Source: WLWS01 sp965243105 (GTDB lineage: Bacteria; Pseudomonadota; Gammaproteobacteria; Eutrophobiales; Eutrophobiaceae). Taken from it: a DNA stretch of 64,000 nucleotides. Location: positions 2,418,001 to 2,482,000 of the forward strand of contig CBDEUC010000003.1 in the NCBI GenBank assembly GCA_965243105.1, written 5' to 3'. Of this stretch, positions 27,350 through 36,486 are shown piece after piece (position 1 is the first letter of the stretch; each line of letters begins with the position of its first letter). The notes below the pieces were generated by a model. The model did not search any database, was not told the DNA's origin, and saw nothing but the letters and a program-made list of their open reading frames with translations. A program made the translations under genes and the position numbers.

Positions 27350-28753
27350 ATGAACAAAACCATGTACGAAAAAATCTGGGATGCCCACCTGGTGCATGAA
27401 CCGGAAGGACAGGCTCCGATACTTTACATTGACAGGCATCTTTTGCACGAGGTGACAACGCCACAGGCATTTGAAGGACTGAAAGACGCAGGCCGGCCTG
27501 TGAGACGCAAGAACGCAAACCTGGCAACGCTGGATCATTGTGTACCCACCATTGACAGGGACAAGCCCATCAAGGATCCCATTGCGAAAAAGCAGGTCGA
27601 GGTGATGATAGAGAACTGCCGCATCCATGACCTTGAGTTATATGACATGGAAAGTGAGAACAACGGCATCATCCACGTCGTGGTGCCCGAGCACGGCTTT
27701 GTCCACCCCGGGATGACCACAGTTTGCGGGGACAGCCACACGGCAACCCACGGTGCATTTGGTGCCCTGGCTTTTGGAATCGGTACGTCAGAGGTTGAAC
27801 ATGTTCTTGCCACCCAGACATTAAGACAGGCTAGGTCGCGTACCATGCTGGTAAAAGTCGAAGGTGAATTATCCGAATTCTGTACTGCCAAGGACATTGC
27901 TCTTACCATCATTGGCAAGATTGGCACGGCCGGGGGTACCGGCTACGTGATCGAATATTCCGGTGAGGCCATTCGCTCCCTGTCAATGGAAGGTCGTATG
28001 ACACTTTGCAACCTGGCTATTGAAAGCGGCGCACGGGCAGGTCTTGTTGCCCCGGATGAAAAGACATTTGAGTTTCTCAAGGGGCGTGAATATGCGCCCA
28101 CCGGGGATGCCTGGGATGTTGCGCTGTCCTACTGGAAAAGTATCGTTACGGACGAAGGCGCCGAGTATGACAAGGTTGTCACTATCAGTGCCGATGAAAT
28201 TGCCCCGCAGGTCACGTGGGGAACCTCACCCGAGCAGGTAATCGGGGTGAATGGCAAGGTGCCCTCACCTGGAGATTTTGATGACGAAATCAAGAGAAAA
28301 GCCTGTGAGAATGCACTGTCCTACATGGGGCTCGATGCCGAAATGAACATCACTGACATTGAGATAGACAAGGTCTTTGTGGGCTCCTGTACAAACAGCA
28401 GGATTGAAGACATACGTGCTGCAGCCGAGGTAGCAAAAGGTACAAAGGTTGCCAGCGGCGTAACTGCGCTGATGGTGCCGGGTTCATACCAGGTAAAAAA
28501 GCAGGCAGAAGAAGAAGGTCTTGATGTGATTTTCAAGGAGGCTGGCTGGGAATGGCGGGACCCCGGTTGCTCCATGTGCCTGGCGATGAACGGTGATGAA
28601 CTGAAGGAAGGGGAACGCTGTGCGTCCACTTCAAATCGAAATTTCGAAGGTCGACAGGGCAAGGGTGGTCGAACTCACCTTGTATCACCGGCAATGGCCG
28701 CCGCGGCTGCCGCTGCCGGCCGCTTTGTTGATATTCGTAAACTTGGAAAATAG
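27350..28753 (+). CDS. leuC: 3-isopropylmalate dehydratase large subunit
   Basis: Isomerises 2-isopropylmalate to 3-isopropylmalate in leucine synthesis, as a heterodimer with LeuD. At 467 aa it is full length. The [4Fe-4S] ligands are C347 (GSCTNSR) and C407 and C410 (DPGCSMC). The N-terminal motif TLYEKIWDAH appears as TMYEKIWDAHLVHE, and CVPTIDR is conserved. Followed by leuD after 13 bases, so the two subunits are probably co-translated. A bacterial methylaspartate or citramalate-pathway role is also possible given the neighbouring LeuA-like enzyme. Confidence 0.96.
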   Translation: MNKTMYEKIWDAHLVHEPEGQAPILYIDRHLLHEVTTPQAFEGLKDAGRPVRRKNANLATLDHCVPTIDRDKPIKDPIAKKQVEVMIENCRIHDLELYDMESENNGIIHVVVPEHGFVHPGMTTVCGDSHTATHGAFGALAFGIGTSEVEHVLATQTLRQARSRTMLVKVEGELSEFCTAKDIALTIIGKIGTAGGTGYVIEYSGEAIRSLSMEGRMTLCNLAIESGARAGLVAPDEKTFEFLKGREYAPTGDAWDVALSYWKSIVTDEGAEYDKVVTISADEIAPQVTWGTSPEQVIGVNGKVPSPGDFDDEIKRKACENALSYMGLDAEMNITDIEIDKVFVGSCTNSRIEDIRAAAEVAKGTKVASGVTALMVPGSYQVKKQAEEEGLDVIFKEAGWEWRDPGCSMCLAMNGDELKEGERCASTSNRNFEGRQGKGGRTHLVSPAMAAAAAAAGRFVDIRKLGK

Positions 28754-28766
28754 GCAGGTACGCAAG

Positions 28767-29381
28767 ATGAAACCCTACGAAAAGCACGAAAGTATTGCAG
28801 CATTGATGGACAGGAGTAATGTCGATACCGACCAGATTATTCCAAAGCAATTTCTCAAGAAAGTAGAGCGTTCCGGCTTTGGCGTACACCTGTTCCATGA
28901 CTGGCGCTATAACCCGGATGGTTCTGATAATCCCGATTTTGAATTGAATAACCCGGTATTCAAGGGAGCACGCGTGCTGGTAGCCGGCGATAATTTTGGT
29001 TGTGGCTCATCTCGCGAGCACGCACCATGGGCAATCGCCGACTTCGGGATTAATACTATTATTTCAACGAGTTACGCTGATATTTTTTACAACAACTGCT
29101 TTAAAAACGGTATTTTGCCGATTCGCGTGAGCAAGGAGACACTGAAGTCATTGATGAATGAAATCAGTGAAAACGAGGGAACGACATTCGCGGTAGACCT
29201 GGAGAACCAGCAAGTGGTGACCCGGGCTGGCACCGTAGTCGATTTCGACATCGATGAGTTCAGGAAGGAAAACCTCCTGAAGGGGCTTGATGATATCGGC
29301 TTGACACTGAATCACGTCGACAGCATTGATGCCTTTGAGGCAAAGCAGAAAGAGCAGTTGCCCTGGCTCTGGGCATCCTGA
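28767..29381 (+). CDS. leuD: 3-isopropylmalate dehydratase small subunit
   Basis: Swivel subunit of isopropylmalate isomerase (204 aa; E. coli 201). Start ATG 28767 (MKPYEKHESIAALMDRSN); a longer frame overlaps leuC and is not family-like. Motifs NVDTDQIIPKQFLK and GDNFGCGSSREHAPWA, which carries the substrate-binding loop, are present. After the stop, AGCTAAA-CCC-TTTAGCT (29383-29399) forms a weak AU-rich hairpin before the next gene. Confidence 0.96.
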   Translation: MKPYEKHESIAALMDRSNVDTDQIIPKQFLKKVERSGFGVHLFHDWRYNPDGSDNPDFELNNPVFKGARVLVAGDNFGCGSSREHAPWAIADFGINTIISTSYADIFYNNCFKNGILPIRVSKETLKSLMNEISENEGTTFAVDLENQQVVTRAGTVVDFDIDEFRKENLLKGLDDIGLTLNHVDSIDAFEAKQKEQLPWLWAS

Positions 29382-29445
29382 AAGCTAAACCCTTTAGCTG
29401 TCTCTTTAATTTTCTGACCTGTATACCAGCCACTTTACGCGCCTG

Positions 29446-30990
29446 ATGGACGGAGAAAAGAGACACATTGAGCTGATGGACACCACGCTACGGGATGGTG
29501 AGCAAACCCGTGGCGTTTCCTTTACTCCCGATGAAAAGATCAATATCGCGAAGGCGCTCTTACAAAAGCTGGGTGTCGATCGTATAGAGGTTGCATCGGC
29601 GCGGGTTTCCGATGGTGAGAAGGCGGCAGTAACCACTATCAACCAGTGGGCAAGGGAGAACGATAAGGGTGAGCGTGTTGAAATCCTCGGCTTTGTTGAC
29701 CATAAACGGAGTGTCGACTGGATTCAGGAAACAGACGGCTCGACTATCAACCTGCTTACCAAGGGAAGTGAACTACACTGCCGACGCCAACTAAACAAGA
29801 CTGTCGAAGAACATATTCGTGACGCAATTGAAACTATCGAGTATGCGCACTCAAAGGATCTTCGCGTCAATCTTTACCTGGAGGACTGGTCAAATGGTTA
29901 CAGCAACAGTCCCGATTACGTGTTCAGGATGATGGACGCTTTGAAAGACCAGGGGGTCAATCATTTTCTTCTACCCGATACCCTCGGAGTGATGGGTTCA
30001 GACGAGGTCTACGCGGCTATCCACGACATGAAGCAGCGTTACCCCGAGCAGCATTTTGATTTCCATCCGCACAATGATTACGGCCTCGCCACGGCTAATG
30101 TTATCGCGGCCGTCAAAGCCGGTGCTGACGCGATTCACTGCACGATTAACTGCCTTGGAGAGCGTGCAGGCAATGCTTCGCTGGCTGAGGTAGCTGTAGT
30201 GCTACGGGATAAGCTCGGCATGGAACTGTCAATCAATGAACAGCACATTATTGACCTCAGTACCATGGTAGAGAACTTTTCTGGCAAGCGAGTGTCTTCC
30301 AATGCCCCGGTTGTGGGCAGGGACGTGTTTACTCAGACGGCTGGAATTCACGCAGACGGTGATCAGAAAGGTGGACTTTATGAAAGCGAGTTAACACCTG
30401 CGCGTTTTGACAGGCATCGTAGCTACGCGCTTGGCAAAATGAGTGGCAAGGCCTCCTTGCAGAAGAACCTGGAAGCGCTTGATCTCAGCCTGAGCGAGGA
30501 GGCGCAGAAAAAGGTACTGAAAAGGATTGTCGAGCTGGGTGATTCAAAACAGACAATTACACCGGATGACCTGCCCTTTATTATCGCTGACGTGATGGAG
30601 AGTCGCGATTACAAGCACATAGAATTACTGGATTGCTCCATCAGCAGCAGCCTTAACAGTGAATCCTCCGTCTCCGTGAAGGTTCAAATAGATGAAGAGA
30701 TCTTTGAGGCCAGTGGAACAGGTAACGGTGGTTTTGATGCCTTCATCAATGCCATAAACCAAGTCATGGCCAACAAGAACTACGAATTACCAAGGCTGGT
30801 AGATTATGAAATTCGTATTCCACGTGGCGGTGAAACCAATGCGCTGACGGAATGTATTATTACCTGGCAAAGTAACGGTAAAAATATCCGCACACGTGGT
30901 GTACACGCAAACCAGGTCTACGCTTCGGTCAATGCCGCGCTGAGATTAATCAACCTGCAATTACATGAAAGACAGACAGGTCTTGTCTAG
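29446..30990 (+). CDS. 2-isopropylmalate / citramalate synthase family enzyme
   Basis: Acyl-CoA condensing enzyme of the LeuA/CimA/homocitrate-synthase family (514 aa). The TIM barrel begins MDTTLRDGEQT (metal-binding Asp and catalytic Arg) and has HFDFHPHNDYG (metal-binding His) and NCLGERAGNASL. The last 130 or so residues look like the LeuA regulatory/dimer domain (SSLNSESSVSVKV; GGFDAFINAINQV). From memory it resembles the LeuA-like group common in Bacteroidetes (RIEVASARVSDGE, YLEDWSNG) more than E. coli LeuA. With leuCD upstream and leuB facing it, leucine synthesis is the likely use; citramalate synthesis for isoleucine cannot be excluded. Start ATG 29446 has no strong Shine-Dalgarno. 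Confidence 0.85.
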   Translation: MDGEKRHIELMDTTLRDGEQTRGVSFTPDEKINIAKALLQKLGVDRIEVASARVSDGEKAAVTTINQWARENDKGERVEILGFVDHKRSVDWIQETDGSTINLLTKGSELHCRRQLNKTVEEHIRDAIETIEYAHSKDLRVNLYLEDWSNGYSNSPDYVFRMMDALKDQGVNHFLLPDTLGVMGSDEVYAAIHDMKQRYPEQHFDFHPHNDYGLATANVIAAVKAGADAIHCTINCLGERAGNASLAEVAVVLRDKLGMELSINEQHIIDLSTMVENFSGKRVSSNAPVVGRDVFTQTAGIHADGDQKGGLYESELTPARFDRHRSYALGKMSGKASLQKNLEALDLSLSEEAQKKVLKRIVELGDSKQTITPDDLPFIIADVMESRDYKHIELLDCSISSSLNSESSVSVKVQIDEEIFEASGTGNGGFDAFINAINQVMANKNYELPRLVDYEIRIPRGGETNALTECIITWQSNGKNIRTRGVHANQVYASVNAALRLINLQLHERQTGLV

Positions 30991-30995
30991 CAGCG

Positions 30996-32090
30996 TTACC
31001 TGCTAAGCGCTTCAACAACCCTGTCACCAAATTCATCAGTCTTAATCATCTTTACATCAGCACCGGGCTTGGATAGGTCCGGGGTTGAAAAGCCATCTGC
31101 AAAGACACTTTGCATGGCGTTCCAGACATTCTTTGATTCTTCCAGCATGTCGCAGCTCAATTCCAGCATCATTGCAACTGACCCAATCATGCTATAGGGA
31201 TTTGCAATATTTTGCCCGGCGATGTCCGGCGCAGAACCATGGGAAGGTTCATAGTAGGCACTTGTCGGGCCAAGGCACGCAGATGGCATAAGCCCGAGCG
31301 AACCCAGCACGCCGCCACCCTGGTCACTGAGAATATCGCCAAACATGTTCTCCATGACCATGACATCAAATTGCGTTGGGTTTAGACACAGCGCAGTTGC
31401 CGCCGCATCAACAAGCATGTGCCTGACTTCCACCTCCGGAAAGTCGGCTGCTACTTCGCCAAGCACTTCATTCCAGAGCACGCTGGATTTCAACACGTTA
31501 CTTTTATGAATGTTGTGAAGTACTTTTTTGCGTCGCATGGCCTGTTCAAACGCAACCTTCACGATCCTTGCTATTTGTTCCTCGTTATAGTCGAGGGTTT
31601 CCTTGACATAGCGCAGACCTTTATCGTTGGTACCGACCTCTTTTTCTCCAAAATACAGGCCTCCCACCAGCTCCCTGATCATGACAATATCTATACCCTG
31701 GCCGATTATCTCGGGCTTGAGAGGTGAAAAATGTGCAAGACCCTTCGGTAAGGATACAGGTCTAAAATTAGCGTAGGTGTTTAGCCGCTTGCGCAGGGGT
31801 AACAGGGCGCCACGTTCAGGCCTCAGGTCAACCGGTATTTTTTCAGAATCCTCGTGGTTCAGGCCGATGGGCCCCTTAAGAATAGCGTCTGCCTCGTCAC
31901 ACAGCGTTTTTGTGCTCTCGGGAAAGGGATGGCCCCCGTCGAAATAGGCGCAACCACCGAATAGCGCATTTTCAAGTTCAAAGCCAACATCATTTCTCTC
32001 TTCGATAACACGAAGAACCTTGATGGCTTCCGTCATAATTTCGGGGCCGATTCCATCACCTGCCAGCACCGCAATCCTGTAATTTTTCAT
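30996..32090 (-). CDS. leuB: 3-isopropylmalate dehydrogenase
   Basis: Oxidises and decarboxylates 3-isopropylmalate with NAD in leucine synthesis (364 aa). Motifs in order: AVLAGDGIGPEIM, TYANFRP, the leucine-type MIRELVGGLYFGE, catalytic HNIHKSNVLKSS, MENMFGDILSDQGGG and the NAD-adenine segment SHGSAPDIAGQNIANP. It runs towards the LeuA-like gene with only five bases between stops; a small hairpin (30988-30993/31000-31005) covers both stop codons but has no T-tract. Having leuB opposite to leuCD is unusual. Confidence 0.96.
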   Translation of the reverse strand: MKNYRIAVLAGDGIGPEIMTEAIKVLRVIEERNDVGFELENALFGGCAYFDGGHPFPESTKTLCDEADAILKGPIGLNHEDSEKIPVDLRPERGALLPLRKRLNTYANFRPVSLPKGLAHFSPLKPEIIGQGIDIVMIRELVGGLYFGEKEVGTNDKGLRYVKETLDYNEEQIARIVKVAFEQAMRRKKVLHNIHKSNVLKSSVLWNEVLGEVAADFPEVEVRHMLVDAAATALCLNPTQFDVMVMENMFGDILSDQGGGVLGSLGLMPSACLGPTSAYYEPSHGSAPDIAGQNIANPYSMIGSVAMMLELSCDMLEESKNVWNAMQSVFADGFSTPDLSKPGADVKMIKTDEFGDRVVEALSR

Positions 32091-32131
32091 TTTTTCAGTT
32101 GACCTGTTTTTTCTACTTGTTAGGGCCGCGT

Positions 32132-32160
32132 ATTATAGCCGAGCGGGACAATGTCACCAA
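32132..32160 (-). promoter_or_regulatory. candidate promoter of leuB
   Basis: Reading the minus strand, TTGGTG (32160-32155) and a perfect TATAAT (32137-32132) are 17 bases apart, 42 bases upstream of the leuB ATG. The -10 and spacing are ideal; the -35 matches TTG only. Confidence 0.5.
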
Positions 32161-32270
32161 CGTCGCAAATCAACCTGAAACCTGGCCCAATCTGGCCTGT
32201 ACCAGCAGGCCCTGGGGCATTATGCTCGTGAAAGATTGAAAATGATCCTGTCTACTCAAGGAGGAGTAAG

Positions 32271-32966
32271 ATGCAGAATTTACAGTCACGCAGCCACTTT
32301 CGTCACGAGCGTCGTTGCTCCAGCGCCGTCATTCGAAAATTATGTTCGACCATCGCCATACTTGTCATTATTGTCCCTGTGCTGGCAATGCCTGCCCATG
32401 CCAGTGTCATAACCTTTGATCTACTTGGCGCTAGTGCAGGTATAGCGCTGGATGACAGGCACGAGGGTCAATTGATCCAGGGTAACCTCGCCGCCCGACT
32501 GAGAGTCCAGGCACTACCGGGTAACGAAGGCCTGTTCAATCAAACAGCCAGTCGATTTGGCATAAATACCAGCACTACCAGCGAGGATTCCGCTTCACTG
32601 GTGGATAGTTTTAACGGTATCCCGGAAGGCCTGCTTATTTCTTTCAATTCGGATGTCTTGCTTGAGCACATCGTGCTTTCATTATTTTCACCCGGCGAGA
32701 AGGCCCATATATCGCTGCCTGGCCAACCGTTTGGAATCCTGGAAGGCCTGGATTCGGCGATGGATATTTACAGTTTTGATGGCTTGCTGCTGGGCGCCGG
32801 TCAGAATATCCTGCTTGCCCATCGAGCCGGAAATGGGTTTAGCCTGTCCAGCTTTTCTGTCAGTCCGTTACGAGTGACGGAGCCGTCTACAGCCTTGTTG
32901 CTACTGGGAGCGTTGCCACTTTTGATTATTGCTCATCGATATCGCCAGGCGCTCGACCAGGGCTGA
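32271..32966 (+). CDS. secreted protein with a PEP-CTERM-like sorting tail
   Basis: No functional family recognised for the body of this 231-aa protein. Residues 1-44 look like a long export signal: a basic start, the hydrophobic run IAILVIIVPVLA, then MPAHAS. The C-terminus reads VTEPSTALLLLGALPLLII followed by AHRYRQ: a motif, a hydrophobic helix and basic residues, which is the exosortase (PEP-CTERM) layout, with Thr in place of the first Pro. The middle is a Ser/Gly-rich, beta-like region. A strong AGGAGGAG Shine-Dalgarno (about 32259-32266) precedes ATG 32271. It ends one base from the convergent gatB stop. The exosortase is not in the window. Confidence 0.75.
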   Translation: MQNLQSRSHFRHERRCSSAVIRKLCSTIAILVIIVPVLAMPAHASVITFDLLGASAGIALDDRHEGQLIQGNLAARLRVQALPGNEGLFNQTASRFGINTSTTSEDSASLVDSFNGIPEGLLISFNSDVLLEHIVLSLFSPGEKAHISLPGQPFGILEGLDSAMDIYSFDGLLLGAGQNILLAHRAGNGFSLSSFSVSPLRVTEPSTALLLLGALPLLIIAHRYRQALDQG

Positions 32967-32967
32967 C

Positions 32968-34416
32968 TCAGTTATCCAGTTTTTGCCTGATGAGCTGGTT
33001 TACCTGCTGCGGATTCGCCTTGCCCTGGGATGCTTTCATCACGCGACCAACGAAATACCCTATAAGCTTGCCGCGCTTTTCTTCAGGGCTCTCCCTGTAT
33101 TGTTTTACCTGGTCCGGACTGCTTTGAATAACTTCATCAACAAACTTTTCAATTTCGCCGGTATCGGTAACCTGCTTCAAGCCCTTGCTTTCTATGATTT
33201 CGTCAGCGTTACCTTCTCCGGACCACATCGCTTCAAACACCTGGCGTGCTATCTTGTTTGATATTGTGCCATCCTTGATACGGCTGATTAATCCGGCCAG
33301 CATATCCGCACTAACTGGGCTGTCACTGAGCTCAATTTCATCACGATTGAGAGCGGTTGAAAGTTCTCCTGTAATCCAGTTCGCCGCCAGCTTTGCTTCA
33401 CCACCGGAGGCACTGACAACGGATTCAAAAAAATCTGCGGTATCGTGATTTGTTGAGAGCGCTGCACTATCATATTCGGACAGGCCCAGTTCGGAGATAA
33501 AACGTTCCCGCTTGGCATCCGGTAATTCGGGGAGTGAGCTCCTTATAAGCTCGATATCCTCCTGGGAAATTTCCATGGGTAGCAGGTCAGGATCTGGAAA
33601 GTAGCGATAGTCATTGGCCTCTTCCTTGCTGCGCATAGAACGAGTTTCATCTCTATCAGGATCATAGAGGCGCGTTTCCTGGATTACCTCCTTGCCGTCT
33701 TCCAGCAAGTCAACCTGCCTTTCAATTTCGAAGTTAATAGCCTGTTCGACAAATCGAAAAGAGTTGATGTTTTTTATTTCAGCCCGTGTTCCGAGCTTTT
33801 CCTCTCCTTTTAAACGAACAGAAACATTAGCATCACACCTGAAGGAACCTTCCTGCATGTTGCCGTCAGAAATACCAAGATAGCGAACCAGGGTATGAAT
33901 CTTTCGCATGTAAGCAACCGCTTCTTCTGCAGAGTTCATTTGCGGTTCTGAGACGATTTCAATCAATGGTGTGCCAGCGCGATTCAGGTCTATACCAGTC
34001 GAACTACCAAACCCTTCATGAACCGATTTTCCGGCGTCTTCCTCGAGGTGCGCGCGAGTGACGTCAATTGTCTTTTTTGTACCATCAGCAAGTTCAATAT
34101 CAACGTGACCGCCGCTGACCACGGGTAGTTCAAACTGGCTGATTTGATAGCCCTTGGGCAAATCCGGATAAAAGTAGTTTTTTCGTGCAAAAACAGAGTG
34201 GTCAGCAATATTCGCGTCAATTGCCAGGCCAAACTTGATGGCACTTTCCACCGCCGACCTGTTTATCACCGGCAGCACCCCCGGAAGCCCCAGGTCAACA
34301 GCACAGGCCTGTACATTTGCCGGTGCACCATAGGCTGTGGATGCACCGGAAAATATCTTGCTCCTGGTATTCAGCTGGACGTGAATTTCCAGTCCTATAA
34401 CAGTTTCCCAGCTCAT
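32968..34416 (-). CDS. gatB: Asp/Glu-tRNA amidotransferase subunit B
   Basis: tRNA-binding and kinase-like subunit of GatCAB, which amidates misacylated Glu-tRNA(Gln) and/or Asp-tRNA(Asn) (482 aa). N-terminal signature VIGLEIHVQLNTRSKIFSG; ATP/metal-site segment DYRYFPDPDLLP; C-terminal YqeY-like tail ending NPQQVNQLIRQKLDN. Its ATG overlaps the gatA stop by four bases. Substrate specificity depends on which of the Asn or Gln tRNA synthetases is absent, which this window cannot show. Confidence 0.97.
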   Translation of the reverse strand: MSWETVIGLEIHVQLNTRSKIFSGASTAYGAPANVQACAVDLGLPGVLPVINRSAVESAIKFGLAIDANIADHSVFARKNYFYPDLPKGYQISQFELPVVSGGHVDIELADGTKKTIDVTRAHLEEDAGKSVHEGFGSSTGIDLNRAGTPLIEIVSEPQMNSAEEAVAYMRKIHTLVRYLGISDGNMQEGSFRCDANVSVRLKGEEKLGTRAEIKNINSFRFVEQAINFEIERQVDLLEDGKEVIQETRLYDPDRDETRSMRSKEEANDYRYFPDPDLLPMEISQEDIELIRSSLPELPDAKRERFISELGLSEYDSAALSTNHDTADFFESVVSASGGEAKLAANWITGELSTALNRDEIELSDSPVSADMLAGLISRIKDGTISNKIARQVFEAMWSGEGNADEIIESKGLKQVTDTGEIEKFVDEVIQSSPDQVKQYRESPEEKRGKLIGYFVGRVMKASQGKANPQQVNQLIRQKLDN

Positions 34417-35873
34417 GACACCTTAAAACCTTCAGGTTGCAACTGATGCCAGTCGCTTAATAGCTGGTACTGGTGTGCAATGTTCAACAGCCTGGCCTCT
34501 TCAAAATAGTTGGAAACAAGCTGCATGCCTACAGGTAATCCGCCTGCAAGTCCGACGGGGATCGACATGCCGGGAAGTCCCGCCAGGTTGACCGAGGCTG
34601 TAAAAATATCTGACAGGTACATGCTGATCGGGTCATCAATATTTTCTCCGAGTTTAAAGGCCGTACCGGGAGTAGTGGGTCCCATGATGACGTCAACTTC
34701 AGAGAATGCTTTTTGAAAATCATCCCTGATTAACCTGCGAATTTTTTGTGCCTTTAAATAGTAAGCATCATAGTAACCTGATGAAAGCACATAGGTACCA
34801 ATCATGATCCTGCGCTTGACTTCACTACCAAAGCCCTCTTCGCGGGAACGGCAATACAGGTCTTCAAGGCTTTCCGGGTTATCACAGCGATAGCCAAAGC
34901 GTACACCATCATAACGCTCCAGGTTCGATGAGCACTCAGCGGGTGAAATAACGTAATAAGCCGGGATTGAAAGGGCTGTGCTGGCCAGGCTGATCTCTGA
35001 TATTTTCGCGCCCTGTTGTTCAAGTAGCTTCACCGCAGCTTCAATGCTTGAAGCTATGCCAGGGTCAAGCTCATCATTAAAGTACTCCGTGGGAAGTCCG
35101 ATCTTTAAACCATCAATTGTATTACCAAGAGCTCCGCTGTAATCGTCAATCTCCCTGTCGACGGACGTGGAATCCCTCTCGTCAAACCCCGACATAGCTG
35201 AAAGCATCAGGGCTGCATCTTCCGCACTCCTTGCGAGTACACCACCCTGGTCGAGGCTGGAAGCGAAGGCGATCATGCCGTAGCGCGACACCCTGCCATA
35301 GGTGGGTTTCAGCCCGGTTAGTCCACAGAAAGCTGCCGGTTGGCGAATGGAGCCACCGGTATCAGTACCGGTTGCCACCGGTACGAGTCTCGCCGCCACG
35401 GCGCTGGCAGAGCCCCCGGATGAACCGCCGGGAACCCTTTCAAGGTCCCACGGATTTCGCACCGGTCCGTAGTAGCTGGTTTCATTTGAAGAACCCATGG
35501 CGAACTCATCAAGATTTGACTTGGCCAGGCACACCATCCCGGCTGCTTCGAGTTTTTCGACAACTGTTGCATCATAGGGTGAAACAAAGTTATCCAGCAT
35601 CAACGATCCGCAGGTGGTCCTGACTCCCCTTGTGCAGAAAATATCCTTGTGGGCAAGTGGAATTCCCGTGAGTGGCCCTGCATCTCCACTTGCCAGTAAT
35701 TCATCAGCACGGGCTGCCTGTTGCAGGGCAAGTTCAGGTGTCATGGTGATATGACAATTCAGTGTGCCTGCGAGCTCTTCATTCCGGGATATGTAGGCTT
35801 GCACCAGTTCTACGCTGGAAAATTCCCTGTCCCCAAGGAGGCGTGACAATTCAACGAGATTGTGTTGAAACAT
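34413..35873 (-). CDS. gatA: Asp/Glu-tRNA amidotransferase subunit A
   Basis: Glutaminase (amidase-signature) subunit of GatCAB, which supplies ammonia to GatB (486 aa). The Ser-cisSer-Lys triad is K76 (PLAHKD), S151 (PGGSSGGS) and S175 (DTGGSIRQP), with spacings identical to the S. aureus enzyme. Middle gene of gatC-gatA-gatB on the minus strand; 47 bases after gatC. Confidence 0.98.
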   Translation of the reverse strand: MFQHNLVELSRLLGDREFSSVELVQAYISRNEELAGTLNCHITMTPELALQQAARADELLASGDAGPLTGIPLAHKDIFCTRGVRTTCGSLMLDNFVSPYDATVVEKLEAAGMVCLAKSNLDEFAMGSSNETSYYGPVRNPWDLERVPGGSSGGSASAVAARLVPVATGTDTGGSIRQPAAFCGLTGLKPTYGRVSRYGMIAFASSLDQGGVLARSAEDAALMLSAMSGFDERDSTSVDREIDDYSGALGNTIDGLKIGLPTEYFNDELDPGIASSIEAAVKLLEQQGAKISEISLASTALSIPAYYVISPAECSSNLERYDGVRFGYRCDNPESLEDLYCRSREEGFGSEVKRRIMIGTYVLSSGYYDAYYLKAQKIRRLIRDDFQKAFSEVDVIMGPTTPGTAFKLGENIDDPISMYLSDIFTASVNLAGLPGMSIPVGLAGGLPVGMQLVSNYFEEARLLNIAHQYQLLSDWHQLQPEGFKVS

Positions 35874-35920
35874 AATGGCTGAGTACGGCGAATAATGAAT
35901 TCAGGAAATGAGTGACTACG

Positions 35921-36208
35921 CTATTCAATCACCCTGGGTACCAGGTAATGTCCATCCTCAACCGCCGGTGCAATCTCCTGGAAAAGGGAACGCTGGTCTG
36001 ACTCCGTCACTTCGTCCGTACGAAGCCGGGCCTTGATTTCAAGAGGGTGGGCGAGGGGGTCAATACCGTTTGTGTCCACCGAGTTCATCTGCTCCACCAG
36101 ATCCAGGATCCGCCCCAGTTCCGGGGCGCTTTCTTCAACGGCGGCCTGACTCGGTGAAAGTCGAGCCAACCAGGCGATTTTCTCTATTTCAGAGCTGTCG
36201 ATTGACAT
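35921..36208 (-). CDS. gatC: Asp/Glu-tRNA amidotransferase subunit C
   Basis: Small belt subunit that holds GatA and GatB together (95 aa, typical). Start chosen at the ATG at 36208 (MSIDSSEIEKIAWLARL); an in-frame ATG at 36244 adds twelve residues that are not family-like. Conserved IDPLAHPLE and the C-terminal EDGHYLVPRVIE are present. Divergent from mreB, an arrangement I know from other gammaproteobacteria; the 278-base gap must hold both promoters. Confidence 0.95.
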   Translation of the reverse strand: MSIDSSEIEKIAWLARLSPSQAAVEESAPELGRILDLVEQMNSVDTNGIDPLAHPLEIKARLRTDEVTESDQRSLFQEIAPAVEDGHYLVPRVIE

Positions 36209-36429
36209 CAAAAAATACCCATTTCTTATTGAAAAATGAACCATTTATGATACCTAACAGCTTGCTCAAAGTCTCCCCCATTGATAAAGTTACGCTTTTA
36301 CAACCAGAATGAAGGTGATCTTGCAGGAGTTTGAGATCGCTCAGAAAATCAGCGGCTTGCCGGCCAGACTCAATCACTGGCTGAGGATTTTAGGATGCGG
36401 ATACCGAATCACAACCAGCAGCTGTCCAG

Positions 36430-36458
36430 TTTTCAAAAGCTTTTCACGAAGTTATCTT
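36430..36458 (+). promoter_or_regulatory. possible mreB promoter
   Basis: TTTTCA (36430-36435) and TATCTT (36453-36458) are 17 bases apart, each matching 4/6 of the sigma-70 consensus, 28 bases before the mreB ATG. The rest of the 278-base gatC-mreB gap shows no gene. Confidence 0.3.
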
Positions 36459-36486
36459 CATCAGATTTAGAAAGTTGATACGTTAA

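Noticed and set aside
32185..32240. Sigma-54 promoter before the PEP-CTERM-like gene
   Set aside because: GG and GC pairs are present but spaced 9 or 8 bases apart instead of 10, and the -12 element does not match. A 6-bp hairpin explains the repeats better.
36209..36486. Small gene in the gatC-mreB gap
   Set aside because: No frame with a start, Shine-Dalgarno and coding-like composition was found; the gap most likely holds only the two divergent promoters.
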